64,000 bases of DNA from Mesorhizobium sp. M7A.F.Ca.US.008.03.1.1 (GTDB lineage: Bacteria; Pseudomonadota; Alphaproteobacteria; Rhizobiales; Rhizobiaceae): NCBI RefSeq assembly GCF_003997495.1, contig NZ_RZRU01000029.1:1-64000 (forward strand), given 5' to 3'. The notes beneath the pieces are model-generated. The model searched no databases and was not told where the DNA came from. It saw nothing but the letters and a program-made list of their open reading frames with translations. This document shows, piece after piece, positions 1 through 9,248 of the stretch. Numbering within the stretch: the first letter of the stretch is position 1; every line of letters starts with the position of its first letter. Both the position numbers and the translations under genes were made by a program.

Positions 1-1
1 C

Positions 2-91
2 AACGCCGCAGGTCTCATGCGGGCCCTCGAAGGGCGAGCACCACAGGCGGTCGTCACGGTGGCGCGGGACCAACGCCCAATCAGCTCTTAA
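2..91 (+). CDS. 3' end of an unidentified upstream gene (partial)
   Basis: A reading frame open from the window edge ends at a TAA at 89-91, 30 bp before the copCD start. It encodes about 29 residues ending ARDQRPISS, with G/C-rich third codon positions. Too little is visible to name a family. Another frame is also open to a TGA at 120-122, so the choice of frame is tentative. Confidence 0.25.
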   Translation, partial: NAAGLMRALEGRAPQAVVTVARDQRPISS

Positions 92-121
92 ACTGATTCA
101 ACGCAATCGTGAGGTTGCCTG

Positions 122-1759
122 ATGAGCACGACGTCCTTCCTGCAAACGGCTTGCATGACCGGCCAACGCGCCGGCCGGCTGGTCGCCGGCCTGTTGGCCA
201 TGATCGTGCTTCTTGCCATCATGGCCGGGCCAGATCAGGCCTTCGCCCATGCCGCGCTGATCAAGACCGATCCGGCCGACGGCGCGGTGCTGGCACAGGG
301 GCCGGCGCAGTTCTCGCTGACCTTCAGCGAGCCGGTCTCGCCTCTGGTGCTGACGCTGGTGAAGCCCGACGGCAAGCCGGTTCTGCTAACGTCATTCCGG
401 CTCAGCGACCAGACCGTCGAGATCGACAATCCGCAGCCGCTCAAGTCCGGCACGCATGTGCTGAGCTGGCGCGTCATCTCCGCAGACGGTCATCCCGTCG
501 GTGGATCCCTGTTGTTTTCCATCGGCGCGCCCAGCGAACCGCCGGCCGTATCCGAAGCCGTCGACTGGCCGTTGCGGTCGGCTATCTGGGCGGGCAAAAT
601 CTTTCTCTACGTCGGCCTTTTTCTCGGCGTTGGCGGCGCCTTCGCGCTTGCCTGGTTGGCCGGAAGTGGGCGCGCCGGACAGCGCTTCGTTGCAGCTGCA
701 ATCCTGAGCGGGCTGGTCGCGTCGTGCCTGTCGCTCGGCTTGCAAGGGCTTGATGCGCTCGGGGCGCCGCTCTCCCATCTGGCACAATCGGTCATCTGGC
801 GGACCGGGCTCGCCACCAGTTTCGGCTGGACAGTGCGGGTCGCGCTGATCGCGCTGGGGCTTGGCCTGCTGTCGCTGGCCGGTCCCCGCGCCACCGCCAA
901 ACCATTGGCGCTTGCCGGCTTGGCCGGGGTGGGGATTGCCCTTGCCGCCAGCGGCCATGCCAGTGCCGCCGAACCGCAATGGCTGACGCGGCCGATGGTG
1001 TTCCTGCACGGCGTCGGCATCGCGTTGTGGGCCGGCGCATTGGTCCCACTCGGGCTGGCGCTGAAGGGGCAATCGGCGGAGGCCACGCCATTCCTGCGGC
1101 GGTTTTCTTGGGCGATCCTGCCCGTGGTGGCCGTGCTTGCCGCTGCCGGCATCGTGCTTGCCGTCATCCAGGTGCAAACACCCGCGGCATTGGTCGACAC
1201 CGCCTATGGAAGGCTGCTGCTGATCAAGCTGGGGCTGCTGGTCTTTCTGTTCACGCTCGCTGCCGTCAATCGCTGGAAGCTCACCGCGCTGGCCGAGGCG
1301 GGATCGACGGAGGTTCAGCGCAGGCTGGTCCGCTCGATATCAGTCGAACTGCTGATCGTGTTGACGATTTTCGGCGTTGCCGCGGGCTGGCGTTTCACAC
1401 CGCCGCCACGAGCGTTGGCGATTGTGGCAGCGCAACCGGTGTCGGTCCATATCCACGCGCTGCAAGCGATGGCCGATCTCAGCATCACTCCCGGCCATGC
1501 CGGCCCGGTCGTTGCCTCGATGGTCATCATGAGCGGCGATTTCGGCCCGCTCGACGCCAAGGAGGTGACCCTGGTGCTGTCGAAGCCCGATTCCGGCATC
1601 GAGCCGCTGAAGCGCACTGCGAGCAAGCCCGGCGACGGCAGCTGGCGCGTCGACAACCTCGTCATCCCGGTGCCGGGCCGGTGGACGGTGCGCATCGACA
1701 TACTGGTCTCGGACTTCGAGATGGTGAAGATCGAGGCGCCCGTCGATATCAGGCCGTAA
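122..1759 (+). CDS. CopC-CopD fusion copper resistance protein
   Basis: This 545-residue protein is an exported copper-binding domain fused to a membrane domain, predicted to act in copper binding in the periplasm and transfer across the inner membrane. A signal peptide (about residues 15-42) ends AFA, which would leave His43 (HAALIKTDPADGA) at the mature N-terminus, as in CopC, where that residue helps bind Cu(II). The CopC beta-sandwich (43-140) ends with the typical DGHPVGGSLLFSIG. A CopD-like domain with about eight membrane segments follows (155-430), then a soluble tail of about 110 residues (FixH/YtkA-like in feel, unassigned). Fusions of this kind are known (YcnJ type). The ATG follows a GAGGTTGCCT stretch. 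No copper regulator is visible here, and the transport direction is not deducible. Confidence 0.85.
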   Translation: MSTTSFLQTACMTGQRAGRLVAGLLAMIVLLAIMAGPDQAFAHAALIKTDPADGAVLAQGPAQFSLTFSEPVSPLVLTLVKPDGKPVLLTSFRLSDQTVEIDNPQPLKSGTHVLSWRVISADGHPVGGSLLFSIGAPSEPPAVSEAVDWPLRSAIWAGKIFLYVGLFLGVGGAFALAWLAGSGRAGQRFVAAAILSGLVASCLSLGLQGLDALGAPLSHLAQSVIWRTGLATSFGWTVRVALIALGLGLLSLAGPRATAKPLALAGLAGVGIALAASGHASAAEPQWLTRPMVFLHGVGIALWAGALVPLGLALKGQSAEATPFLRRFSWAILPVVAVLAAAGIVLAVIQVQTPAALVDTAYGRLLLIKLGLLVFLFTLAAVNRWKLTALAEAGSTEVQRRLVRSISVELLIVLTIFGVAAGWRFTPPPRALAIVAAQPVSVHIHALQAMADLSITPGHAGPVVASMVIMSGDFGPLDAKEVTLVLSKPDSGIEPLKRTASKPGDGSWRVDNLVIPVPGRWTVRIDILVSDFEMVKIEAPVDIRP

Positions 1760-1916
1760 AGCCAGACCGGCACGAGCTTGGCCGGCCATCCACCCAACAC
1801 AATTCGGCGAGGCGGTTGACGCGGCCCGAAAGGCCCGTCAATCATTCCGTGAAGAATGGGCATCCCCGCCAATCGCGGGCTCGAACCAAAAAAGATCCGA
1901 AAGCAGGGAAGAAACG

Positions 1917-3344
1917 ATGGAAAAAGCCGAAATCGGCCTGATCGGCCTTGGCACGATGGGCTCCAACCTGGCGCTCAACATCGCCGAGCACGGGCACCGC
2001 ATCGCTGTCTTCAACCGCACCAGGGCGCGCACCGACGCTTTCGTCGAGAATGCCGGCGCGCTCAGGGACATGGTCGTGCCCTGCTACAGCTTGGAAGAGC
2101 TTGCCGCCGCGATCAGGCCGCCGCGCCCGATCATCATCATGGTGCTGGCCGGCAAGCCGGTCGACGAACAGATCGCGGCTCTGCGTGGCGTGCTGTCGGC
2201 CAACGACATCGTCATCGACGCCGGCAACGCCAATTTCCGCGACACGATGCGGCGCTTCTCCGAGCTTTCCGGCTCGGGTCTCACCTTCATCGGCATGGGC
2301 GTGTCCGGCGGCGAGGAGGGCGCGCGCCATGGGCCGTCGATCATGGTCGGCGGCACGGAGGACTCGTGGAAGCGGGTCGAGAAGGTGCTGACGGCGATCT
2401 CCGCCAAGTTCAAGGACGAACCCTGCGCGGCATGGCTCGGCACCGATGGCGCCGGGCACTTCGTCAAGACCATCCATAACGGCATCGAATATGCCGACAT
2501 GCAGATGATCGCGGAGATCTACGGCATCCTGCGCGACGGCCTGGGCATGGACCCGAAAGAGATCGGCACGGTGTTTGCCAACTGGAACAAGGGCCGGCTC
2601 AACTCCTACCTGATCGAGATCACCGCCAAGGTGCTGGCATCAGACGATCCGAAGACCGGCAAGCCGGTGGTCGACATCATCCTCGACCGCGCCGGGCAGA
2701 AGGGCACCGGCAAATGGTCGGTCATCGAGGCGCAACAGCTCGGCATCCCGGCCACCGCGATCGAGGCGGCGGTGGCGGCGCGCGTTCTGTCGTCGATCAA
2801 GGACGAGCGGCTGGCGGCGGAAAAGGCCTATGGCAACGCCGGCGTGACGAAGATTTCCGGCGACAAGGACGCCTTGCTGAAAGATCTGGAACTGGCGCTG
2901 TTCGCCGGCAAGATCGCCGCCTACGCTCAGGGTTTTGCGGTGATGAGCGGCGCCTCCAAGGAATTCAACTGGAACCTGCCGATGCCGACCATCGCCAGGA
3001 TCTGGCGCGCCGGCTGCATCATCCGCTCGCAGATGCTCGACACCATGGCGGAAGCCTTCAGCAAGGGCGGCGCCTCGACCAACCTTCTGATGGCTCCGGC
3101 CTTCATCTCGCTGATGCAGGAAGCGCACCCGTCGCTGCGCCGCATCGTGGCGAGGGCTTCGGAGGCCGGCTCGCCGGTTCCGGCGCTATCTTCCGCACTT
3201 GCCTATTTCGACAGCTACCGTCAGGGCCGCGGCACCTCGAACCTGATCCAGGCGCAGCGCGACTTCTTCGGTGCGCACGGCTTCGAGCGTATCGACGACA
3301 AAGGCGCGTTCCATGGGCCGTGGGGAAGCGGTGCGGCTGGTTAG
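1917..3344 (+). CDS. gnd: 6-phosphogluconate dehydrogenase, decarboxylating
   Basis: This cytosolic enzyme oxidises 6-phosphogluconate with NADP+ to ribulose 5-phosphate and CO2 in the oxidative pentose phosphate pathway. The 475 residues match the long (about 470) bacterial/eukaryotic form. The Rossmann motif GLGTMG is at residues 9-14. The substrate signature GMGVSGGEEGARHGPS lies near 128-143, and the catalytic region KTIHNGIEYADMQ near 183-195. The C-terminal helical domain ends with a basic/aromatic stretch rich in Arg and His contacts. The start is supported by AGGGAAGAAACG before the ATG. It sits alone between copCD and a palindromic repeat, with its own 157-bp upstream gap. Confidence 0.95.
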   Translation: MEKAEIGLIGLGTMGSNLALNIAEHGHRIAVFNRTRARTDAFVENAGALRDMVVPCYSLEELAAAIRPPRPIIIMVLAGKPVDEQIAALRGVLSANDIVIDAGNANFRDTMRRFSELSGSGLTFIGMGVSGGEEGARHGPSIMVGGTEDSWKRVEKVLTAISAKFKDEPCAAWLGTDGAGHFVKTIHNGIEYADMQMIAEIYGILRDGLGMDPKEIGTVFANWNKGRLNSYLIEITAKVLASDDPKTGKPVVDIILDRAGQKGTGKWSVIEAQQLGIPATAIEAAVAARVLSSIKDERLAAEKAYGNAGVTKISGDKDALLKDLELALFAGKIAAYAQGFAVMSGASKEFNWNLPMPTIARIWRAGCIIRSQMLDTMAEAFSKGGASTNLLMAPAFISLMQEAHPSLRRIVARASEAGSPVPALSSALAYFDSYRQGRGTSNLIQAQRDFFGAHGFERIDDKGAFHGPWGSGAAG

Positions 3345-3363
3345 CAAACCAGCCCAAGACCCT

Positions 3364-3490
3364 AGAGCTGTTCACCGTTTCACGGAAACGGCGACCCGCT
3401 CTAACTCCTTGTTTTTACGCAATTCCCAAGGGAAAGCGTTATGCGCTTTTCCCGGGAAAACCGTTTCACACTTTTCCTGGAATTGCTCTA
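3364..3490. repeat. palindromic intergenic repeat, family A copy 1
   Basis: A mosaic of short inverted repeats (TTCACCGTTTCACGGAAACG; GGGAAAGCG..CGCTTTTCCC; closing AATTGCTCTA) lies between the convergent gnd and lacI genes. A near-identical copy is at 25099-25220 and a half copy at 61137-61192. Its last bases (CTA at 3488-3490) supply the TAG stop codon of the lacI gene. It is probably a non-autonomous intergenic element of rhizobial type. Confidence 0.7.
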
Positions 3491-4543
3491 AACGGAAACC
3501 GGCGGGCTGAACGCCTGAACCTCGCTGGTGGCGACCAGGCGCTGCAACGAGCCGGGTGCGGCGCCGCCGATCCAGCCGAGCACGGAGCGGGCGAGATCGG
3601 AGCCGGCCAGGCGGAAGTTCTCGTTGACGACGAGCAATTCCGGCCGGAACAGGTGCAACAGGTCCGACGACTGCTTGGACACGACATCGACGTCGCGGCC
3701 AAGCTTGAGGCCGGCATCCTCGATGCCGGCGACGATGGCCAGTGTCGCGGCGGCAGCGCTGCTGACGAAGCCGTCCGGCCTGTTCTCGCGGCGCATCACC
3801 TGCGCGGTCCTGGTCCTGATCTGCTCGATCGTGTGATCGATGGAAACGGTGTTGAACGGAATCTCGCTGGCTCCGACCTCGCTCAGCGCATCGGCAAAGC
3901 CGTTCAGCGTGTGGCCATAATAGGTCAGCCCGGGCGGCGGCGACAGAAGCGCCAGCTTGTGCCTGCCCATGCTCGCCAGGCGGCGCACGGCTTCCATTGC
4001 GAAAACATGGTTGTCGAAGTCATGGTATGGATGGACGAGGCCCATGTCGGTGCGGCCATGCGTGGCAAAGGGCATGCCGTGCTCGAGCATGTAGCGGGCG
4101 CGCGGATCGTTCGGTTGGGTGCGCGAGATGATGACGCCGTCGGCCGAGCCGGTCTCGACGAGATAGCGGATCGGCTCCATCGGATCCTGCGAGCGGGAAT
4201 AGGGCGTGACGATCAGGTGATACGGCGTTTCGGCGAGCACTTCCGAAACGCCGTAGATGATGTCCGAGACGAAGCTCATGATCTCGCGGTCGGTGTTGAG
4301 CACGAGGCTGATGACATTGGTCCTGCCGGTGCGCAGACGCACGCCGGCGCGGTTCGGCCGGTAGCCGATCTGCTTGGCGACGAGCTGGACGCGGCGCCTG
4401 GTTTCGGCGCCGATTTCCGGGGCATCCTTCAAGGCGCGTGACACGGTGGTGACGCCGAGCCCGGTCATGAAGGCAAGCGTCTTCAACGTCGGCCGTCCCT
4501 GTGCCGAGGTCTCCCCGTTCTTGTCCGTACGCTGTCTGTCCAT
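3488..4543 (-). CDS. LacI-family transcriptional regulator of the adjacent sugar operon
   Basis: A 351-residue repressor with an N-terminal LacI-type helix-turn-helix (about residues 18-45: GRPTLKTLAFMTGLGVTTVSR) and a hinge (RPNRAGVRLRTGRT). A periplasmic-binding-protein-like effector domain follows (75-340). It is transcribed divergently from the sugar ABC operon. Two copies of a palindrome (4643-4656, 4911-4924) lie in the shared 399-bp gap, which fits autoregulation plus control of the operon. The inducer is unknown and is presumably the transported sugar or a catabolite. Similar regulators head the agl and thu alpha-glucoside/trehalose operons of rhizobia, but the sequence alone does not fix the ligand. 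The stop codon lies in the flanking repeat. Confidence 0.9.
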   Translation of the reverse strand: MDRQRTDKNGETSAQGRPTLKTLAFMTGLGVTTVSRALKDAPEIGAETRRRVQLVAKQIGYRPNRAGVRLRTGRTNVISLVLNTDREIMSFVSDIIYGVSEVLAETPYHLIVTPYSRSQDPMEPIRYLVETGSADGVIISRTQPNDPRARYMLEHGMPFATHGRTDMGLVHPYHDFDNHVFAMEAVRRLASMGRHKLALLSPPPGLTYYGHTLNGFADALSEVGASEIPFNTVSIDHTIEQIRTRTAQVMRRENRPDGFVSSAAAATLAIVAGIEDAGLKLGRDVDVVSKQSSDLLHLFRPELLVVNENFRLAGSDLARSVLGWIGGAAPGSLQRLVATSEVQAFSPPVSV

Positions 4544-4642
4544 TCGTCCCGCCCGTCAGGCGCATAGCAGCCGCAGGCCATGTCGGCAATCGCCGCCATG
4601 GCGATACGATATGCGTTCCAGCCCCGGTAAAGTCTCAATAAA

Positions 4643-4656
4643 CTGAAACGTTACAG
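4643..4656. promoter_or_regulatory. LacI-type operator O1 (CTGAAACGTTACAG)
   Basis: A 14-bp imperfect palindrome centred on the CG of AACGTT, the usual LacI-family half-site geometry, lies about 100 bp upstream of the regulator start. The same sequence occurs in inverted orientation at 4911-4924, and identity extends to 17 bp (CTGAAACGTTACAGATT). It is probably bound by the adjacent LacI protein. Confidence 0.7.
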
Positions 4657-4910
4657 ATTGCCATATCGGGTTACATCTCGTCGCGGGGTGCATGGTTCTT
4701 TTGCGAAACGCATTGGGATTCCAGGAGAAATCGCCCCTGCCGCCGCTTATTGCCCGGATCGGTCGACATTTCGATGTTTGCGCCGCAGCAAGCCATGTTG
4801 CAGTGCATAAAAAGTGCGGTCACTCAGGCGAATTTGTTCGCGGCCCGAAAAAATATCGAGGGCGCTTCGTTGATGGGTTGCGCAGCCCACGCAATTGCCG
4901 TATCGAAAAT

Positions 4911-4924
4911 CTGTAACGTTTCAG
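4911..4924. promoter_or_regulatory. LacI-type operator O2 (CTGTAACGTTTCAG)
   Basis: This is an exact reverse-complement copy of O1 (4643-4656). It lies 6 bp upstream of the GGAGG ribosome binding site (4931-4935) of the sugar-binding protein gene, where a bound repressor would block the transcript start or early elongation. Centre-to-centre distance to O1 is 268 bp, which allows DNA looping. Confidence 0.7.
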
Positions 4925-4942
4925 ATTCTGGGAGGAGCCGAA

Positions 4943-6181
4943 ATGCGATACAAACTTTTGACCGCTGCGCTGGCAGCGACGGCCGCGTTGCAGTTTGCCG
5001 GCCAGGCGGCCGCGACGGACCTGGAAGTCACTCATTGGTGGACGTCGGGCGGCGAGGCGGCGGCGGTTGCGGAACTTGCCAAGGCGTTCGATGCGACCGG
5101 CAATCGCTGGGTGGACGGCGCCATTGCCGGTTCCGGCGGCACGGCGCGGCCAATCATGATCAGCCGCATCACCGGTGGCGATCCGATGGGCGCCACGCAG
5201 TTCAACCATGGCCGGCAGGCGGAGGAACTGGTGCAGGCCGGCCTGATGCGCGACCTCACCGACGTCGCCACCAAGGGCAAGTGGACGGAAGTCGTCCGAC
5301 CGAAGAGCCTGCTCGACGGCTGCACCATCGACGGCAAGATCTATTGCGTGCCCGTCAATATCCATTCCTGGCAGTGGCTGTGGCTGTCCAACGAAGCCTT
5401 CGCGAAGGCCGGCGTGCCGTTGCCGAAGGACTGGAATGAATTCGTGGCGGCAGCGCCGGCACTGGAAAAGGCCGGCATCATCCCGCTCGCAGTCGGCGGG
5501 CAGGCATGGCAATCCTCCGGTGCCTTCGACGTGCTGCTTGCGGCTGTGGGCGGCACGGACACGTTCCTCAAGGTCTACAAGGACAAGGATGCCAAGTTCG
5601 CCGCCGGGCCCGAAGTCGCCAAGGTCTTCAAGGCCGCGGACGATGCCCGCAAGATGGCGAAGAACACCAATGTGCAGGACTGGAACCAGGCGACCAACCT
5701 GGTCATCACCGGCAAGGCCGGTGGCCAGATCATGGGCGACTGGGCTCAGGGCGAGTTCCAGGTTGCCGGCAAGACCGCCGGCAAGGATTATACCTGCCTT
5801 CCGGGCCTTGGGCTGAACGAGGTCATAGCCACGGGCGGCGACGCCTTCTATTTCCCGTTGCTCAAGGATGCCGACAAGAGCAAGGCGCAGGAGGTGCTGG
5901 CCGAGACGCTGCTCGATCCCAAGACGCAGGTCGCCTTCAATCTGAAGAAGGGTTCCCTGCCGGTGCGCGGCGACGTCGATCTCAATGCGGCGAACGACTG
6001 CATGAAGAAGGGCCTCGCCATCCTCGCCAAGGGTGCCGTCATACCGTGGACGGATCAGCTGCTTTCGCAGGACACCCAGAAGCAGAAGGAAGACCTTTTC
6101 GCCGAATTCTTCGCCAAGCCGGAACTGACCGTCGAAGACGCGCAGAAGCGCTTCGCCGACCTCATCGCTTCGGCGGACTGA
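4943..6181 (+). CDS. sugar ABC transporter substrate-binding protein (CUT1 family)
   Basis: A 412-residue periplasmic solute-binding protein that delivers a sugar to the permeases encoded next. The signal peptide MRYKLLTAALAATAALQFAG..AAA is followed by mature sequence with the CUT1 opening LEVTHWWTSGGEAAAV. Trp-rich segments (HSWQWLWLSNEAF; GDWAQGEFQVAG) and the DAFYFPLLKDAD region are typical of glucose/mannose-type binding proteins. The start at 4943 is chosen because GGAGG precedes it by 7 bp and the signal peptide then begins correctly; an in-frame ATG at 4895 would place the operator inside the gene. It is first in the operon, just downstream of operator O2. The ligand is not determined. 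Confidence 0.9.
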   Translation: MRYKLLTAALAATAALQFAGQAAATDLEVTHWWTSGGEAAAVAELAKAFDATGNRWVDGAIAGSGGTARPIMISRITGGDPMGATQFNHGRQAEELVQAGLMRDLTDVATKGKWTEVVRPKSLLDGCTIDGKIYCVPVNIHSWQWLWLSNEAFAKAGVPLPKDWNEFVAAAPALEKAGIIPLAVGGQAWQSSGAFDVLLAAVGGTDTFLKVYKDKDAKFAAGPEVAKVFKAADDARKMAKNTNVQDWNQATNLVITGKAGGQIMGDWAQGEFQVAGKTAGKDYTCLPGLGLNEVIATGGDAFYFPLLKDADKSKAQEVLAETLLDPKTQVAFNLKKGSLPVRGDVDLNAANDCMKKGLAILAKGAVIPWTDQLLSQDTQKQKEDLFAEFFAKPELTVEDAQKRFADLIASAD

Positions 6182-6263
6182 CCCTGGAGGCCGCCCACCT
6201 CGCTCCCGGCCTTGCGAACGCAGGGCCGGGGAATGCACCGCCCTTACCCAGCCGGCTGACGAG

Positions 6264-7151
6264 ATGAGCAAGAGCGAACGCCCCAACCTTCTGTTCCGCA
6301 ACCTCAATGCGAAGGTCGCCTCGATCCCGATGATCCTCACCGCCATGGTGATTTTCGTCGGCGGCACCGTTTGGACGGTGCTCTATTCCTTCACCAATTC
6401 GAAGCTCCTGCCGCGGCTGAATTTCGTCGGGCTCGACCAGTATTACCGCCTGTGGGCGACGCCGCGCTGGCTGATCTCGATCGAGAACCTGTTGATCTAC
6501 GGCGCGATCTCGCTGGTGTTCTCGCTGGTCATCGGCTTCCTGCTTGCCGCGCTGCTCGATCAGAAGATCCGCTTCGAAGACACGTTCCGCACCATCTTCC
6601 TCTATCCTTTCGCGCTCTCCTTCATCGTCACCGGCCTGGTCTGGCAGTGGCTGCTCAATCCCGATTTCGGCATCCAGCACGTGGTACGGGACTTAGGCTG
6701 GACGAGCTTCAGCTTCGATCCGCTCTACAATTCCAGCATCGTCATCTACGGCATATCGATCGCGGCGCTGTGGCAAGGCACCGGGCTGATCATGTGCCTG
6801 ATGCTGGCCGGCCTGCGCGGCATCGACGAGGACATCTGGAAGGCGGCGCGGGTGGATGGAATCCCGATGTGGAAGACCTATCTGTTCATCGTCATCCCGA
6901 TGATGCGGCCGGTCTTCATCACCACGCTCGTCATCATCGCTTCCGGCATCGTCAAGGTCTATGACCTCGTCGTGGCCCAGACCAGCGGCGGCCCGGGCAT
7001 CGCCTCCGAAGTGCCGGCCAAGTACGTTTACGACTATATGTTCTTCGCCCAGAACCTCGGCCAGGGTTTTGCAGCCTCGACCATGATGCTGCTCTCGGTG
7101 GTGATCGTCATCGTGCCTTGGGCCTATCTCGAGTTCGGGCGGCGCAAATGA
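6264..7151 (+). CDS. sugar ABC transporter permease 1 (MalF-like)
   Basis: A 295-residue inner-membrane permease with six predicted helices. The ABC-coupling EAA loop lies near residues 190-210 (WKAARVDGIPMWKTYLFIVIP), the site that docks on the ATPase. It pairs with the permease encoded next as the heterodimeric channel of a CUT1 sugar importer. It lies 82 bp after the binding-protein gene and overlaps the second permease by 4 bp (ATGA), indicating translational coupling. Confidence 0.92.
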   Translation: MSKSERPNLLFRNLNAKVASIPMILTAMVIFVGGTVWTVLYSFTNSKLLPRLNFVGLDQYYRLWATPRWLISIENLLIYGAISLVFSLVIGFLLAALLDQKIRFEDTFRTIFLYPFALSFIVTGLVWQWLLNPDFGIQHVVRDLGWTSFSFDPLYNSSIVIYGISIAALWQGTGLIMCLMLAGLRGIDEDIWKAARVDGIPMWKTYLFIVIPMMRPVFITTLVIIASGIVKVYDLVVAQTSGGPGIASEVPAKYVYDYMFFAQNLGQGFAASTMMLLSVVIVIVPWAYLEFGRRK

Positions 7152-8092
7152 GCATGGCAGACATCATCGCTCAAACAAGCCCTGCCGCCGGCGCCGGCGC
7201 GCGCCAGGGCATCACCGGTCCCTACGGCCCGAAGCCGCGCCGTATGATTTCGCGCCGCAACGTCTTCCTCTACGGCACATTGTTCGTCATGGCGGTCTAC
7301 TACCTCTTGCCGCTCTACGTCATGATCGTCACCTCGCTCAAGGGCATGCCGGAGATCAGGCTCGGCAACATCTTCTCACCGCCGCTCGAGATCACCTTCG
7401 AGCCGTGGGTCAAGGCGTGGTCGACGGCCTGCACCGGCCTCAACTGCGACGGGCTCTCGCGCGGCTTCTGGAATTCGGTGCGCATCACCGTGCCGTCGGT
7501 GCTGCTGTCGATCGCCATCGCCTCGGTGAACGGCTACGCGCTGGCCAATTGGCGCTTCAAGGGCGCCGATACGTTCTTCATCATCCTGATCGTCGGCGCC
7601 TTTATTCCCTACCAGGTGATGATCTATCCGATCGTCATCATTCTGCGCGAAATCGGCCTCTATGGCAGCCTTAGCGGGCTGGTGATCGTCCATTCCATTT
7701 TCGGCATGCCGATCCTGACGCTGCTGTTTCGCAATTATTTCGCCTCGATGCCGGAAGAGCTGTTCCGGGCGGCACGCGTCGACGGCGCCGGCTTCTGGGG
7801 CATCTTCCTGCGCATCATGCTGCCGATGTCGCTGCCGATCTTCGTCGTCGCCATCATCCTGCAGGTGACCGGCATCTGGAACGACTTCCTGTTCGGCGTC
7901 GTCTACACCCGCCCCGACACCTATCCGATGACGGTGCAGCTCAACAACATCGTCAACTCGGTGCAAGGCGTGAAGGAGTACAACGTCAATATGGCAGCCA
8001 CCATCCTGACCGGGCTTGTGCCGCTCATCGTCTACTTCATTTCAGGCAAGCTTTTCGTGCGCGGCATCGCCGCCGGCGCGGTGAAGGGGTGA
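7148..8092 (+). CDS. sugar ABC transporter permease 2 (MalG-like)
   Basis: A 314-residue permease with six predicted helices and the EAA-type loop EELFRAARVDGAGFWGIFLR. It is the second channel half of the CUT1 importer. The ATG at 7148 overlaps the previous stop codon (ATGA) and is preferred over the in-frame codon at 7118, which would extend far into the first permease. The N-terminal 30 residues are Ala/Gly-rich and probably cytoplasmic. The stop overlaps the next start by one base (TGATG). Confidence 0.92.
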   Translation: MSMADIIAQTSPAAGAGARQGITGPYGPKPRRMISRRNVFLYGTLFVMAVYYLLPLYVMIVTSLKGMPEIRLGNIFSPPLEITFEPWVKAWSTACTGLNCDGLSRGFWNSVRITVPSVLLSIAIASVNGYALANWRFKGADTFFIILIVGAFIPYQVMIYPIVIILREIGLYGSLSGLVIVHSIFGMPILTLLFRNYFASMPEELFRAARVDGAGFWGIFLRIMLPMSLPIFVVAIILQVTGIWNDFLFGVVYTRPDTYPMTVQLNNIVNSVQGVKEYNVNMAATILTGLVPLIVYFISGKLFVRGIAAGAVKG

Positions 8093-9195
8093 TGGCGATG
8101 ACGGCAGCCAGCGATACCAGCGTTTCAATCCAGGACCTGTCGCTGAATTTCGGCGCGGTGACCGTTCTGGAGACGCTCAATCTCGATGTCGCCGATGGCG
8201 AGTTCATCGTGCTGCTCGGGCCGTCCGGCTGCGGCAAGTCGACCTTGCTCAACTGCATTGCCGGCCTGCTCGACGTTTCCGAGGGCCGCATCTTCATCAA
8301 GGGCAAGAACGTCACCTGGGAAGAGCCCAAGGACCGCGGCATCGGCATGGTGTTCCAGTCCTATGCGCTCTATCCGCAAATGACGGTGGAGAAGAACCTG
8401 TCCTTCGGACTGCGTGTCGCCGGCACGCCAAAAGAAGAGATCGCCAAGCGGATCGCGCGGGCGGCTGAAATCCTGCAGATCGAGCCGCTGCTGCAGCGTA
8501 AGCCGGCCGCACTTTCCGGCGGCCAGCGCCAGCGCGTCGCCATCGGACGGGCACTGGTGCGCGATGTCGACGTGTTCCTGTTCGACGAGCCGCTGTCCAA
8601 TCTCGATGCCAAGCTGCGCGCCGAACTGCGCGTCGAGATCAAGCTGCTGCATCGCAAGCTGCAGAACACCATGATCTACGTCACCCACGACCAGATCGAG
8701 GCGATGACGCTGGCCGACCGCATCGCGGTGATGAAGGGCGGCGTCATCCAGCAGCTCGATGCGCCGCAGACCATCTACAACCGCCCTATCAACCGCTTCG
8801 TCGCCGGCTTCCTTGGCTCACCCGCGATGAACTTCGTCGATGGCCGCCTGGAAGACGCCGACGGCGGCTGGCGGTTCGCGGCCGAGGATATCAAGATCCC
8901 GCTCGGCACTTACGACTTTGCCAAGCCTCCGGCTCCCGGCCCCGTCACATTCGGTATCAGGCCCGAGCATGTCAGCCTGAACAGCGGCACCGGCTGGCCG
9001 TTCTCGATAGCCGCCAATGTCGAGGTGGTCGAACCCATGGGCTCCGACACGCTGGTCTGGCTGAAGCTTGCCCAGCAGAATTTCAGCGTCCGAGTGACCT
9101 CGGAACGCACGCCCAAGAACGACGAGGCGGTGACGCTTGGCTTCGATCCGATGCGCGCCTCGCTTTTCGACACGGCAACCGGCACACGCATCTAG
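8092..9195 (+). CDS. sugar ABC transporter ATP-binding protein (MalK/UgpC type)
   Basis: A 367-residue ATPase that powers the importer. It carries Walker A GPSGCGKST (near 43-51), the Q-loop VFQSYALYP, signature LSGGQRQRVAIGRAL, Walker B VFLFDEPLSNLD and the switch HD (YVTHDQIEAMTL). The C-terminal about 130 residues form the TOBE/OB regulatory domain typical of MalK-type subunits, including FGIRPEHV. The ATG at 8092 overlaps the permease stop; a GTG one codon earlier is also possible. Such subunits can serve several CUT1 importers, but gene order ties this one to the upstream permeases. Confidence 0.93.
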   Translation: MAMTAASDTSVSIQDLSLNFGAVTVLETLNLDVADGEFIVLLGPSGCGKSTLLNCIAGLLDVSEGRIFIKGKNVTWEEPKDRGIGMVFQSYALYPQMTVEKNLSFGLRVAGTPKEEIAKRIARAAEILQIEPLLQRKPAALSGGQRQRVAIGRALVRDVDVFLFDEPLSNLDAKLRAELRVEIKLLHRKLQNTMIYVTHDQIEAMTLADRIAVMKGGVIQQLDAPQTIYNRPINRFVAGFLGSPAMNFVDGRLEDADGGWRFAAEDIKIPLGTYDFAKPPAPGPVTFGIRPEHVSLNSGTGWPFSIAANVEVVEPMGSDTLVWLKLAQQNFSVRVTSERTPKNDEAVTLGFDPMRASLFDTATGTRI

Positions 9196-9248
9196 CTTCC
9201 GAGAACCAACCTTCCAACGACAATCCCCAAGCGAAACGGACAGAGACG

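Noticed and set aside
1840..1900. tRNA-like GGCTCGAACC before gnd
   Set aside because: No cloverleaf, acceptor stem or CCA could be formed around it.
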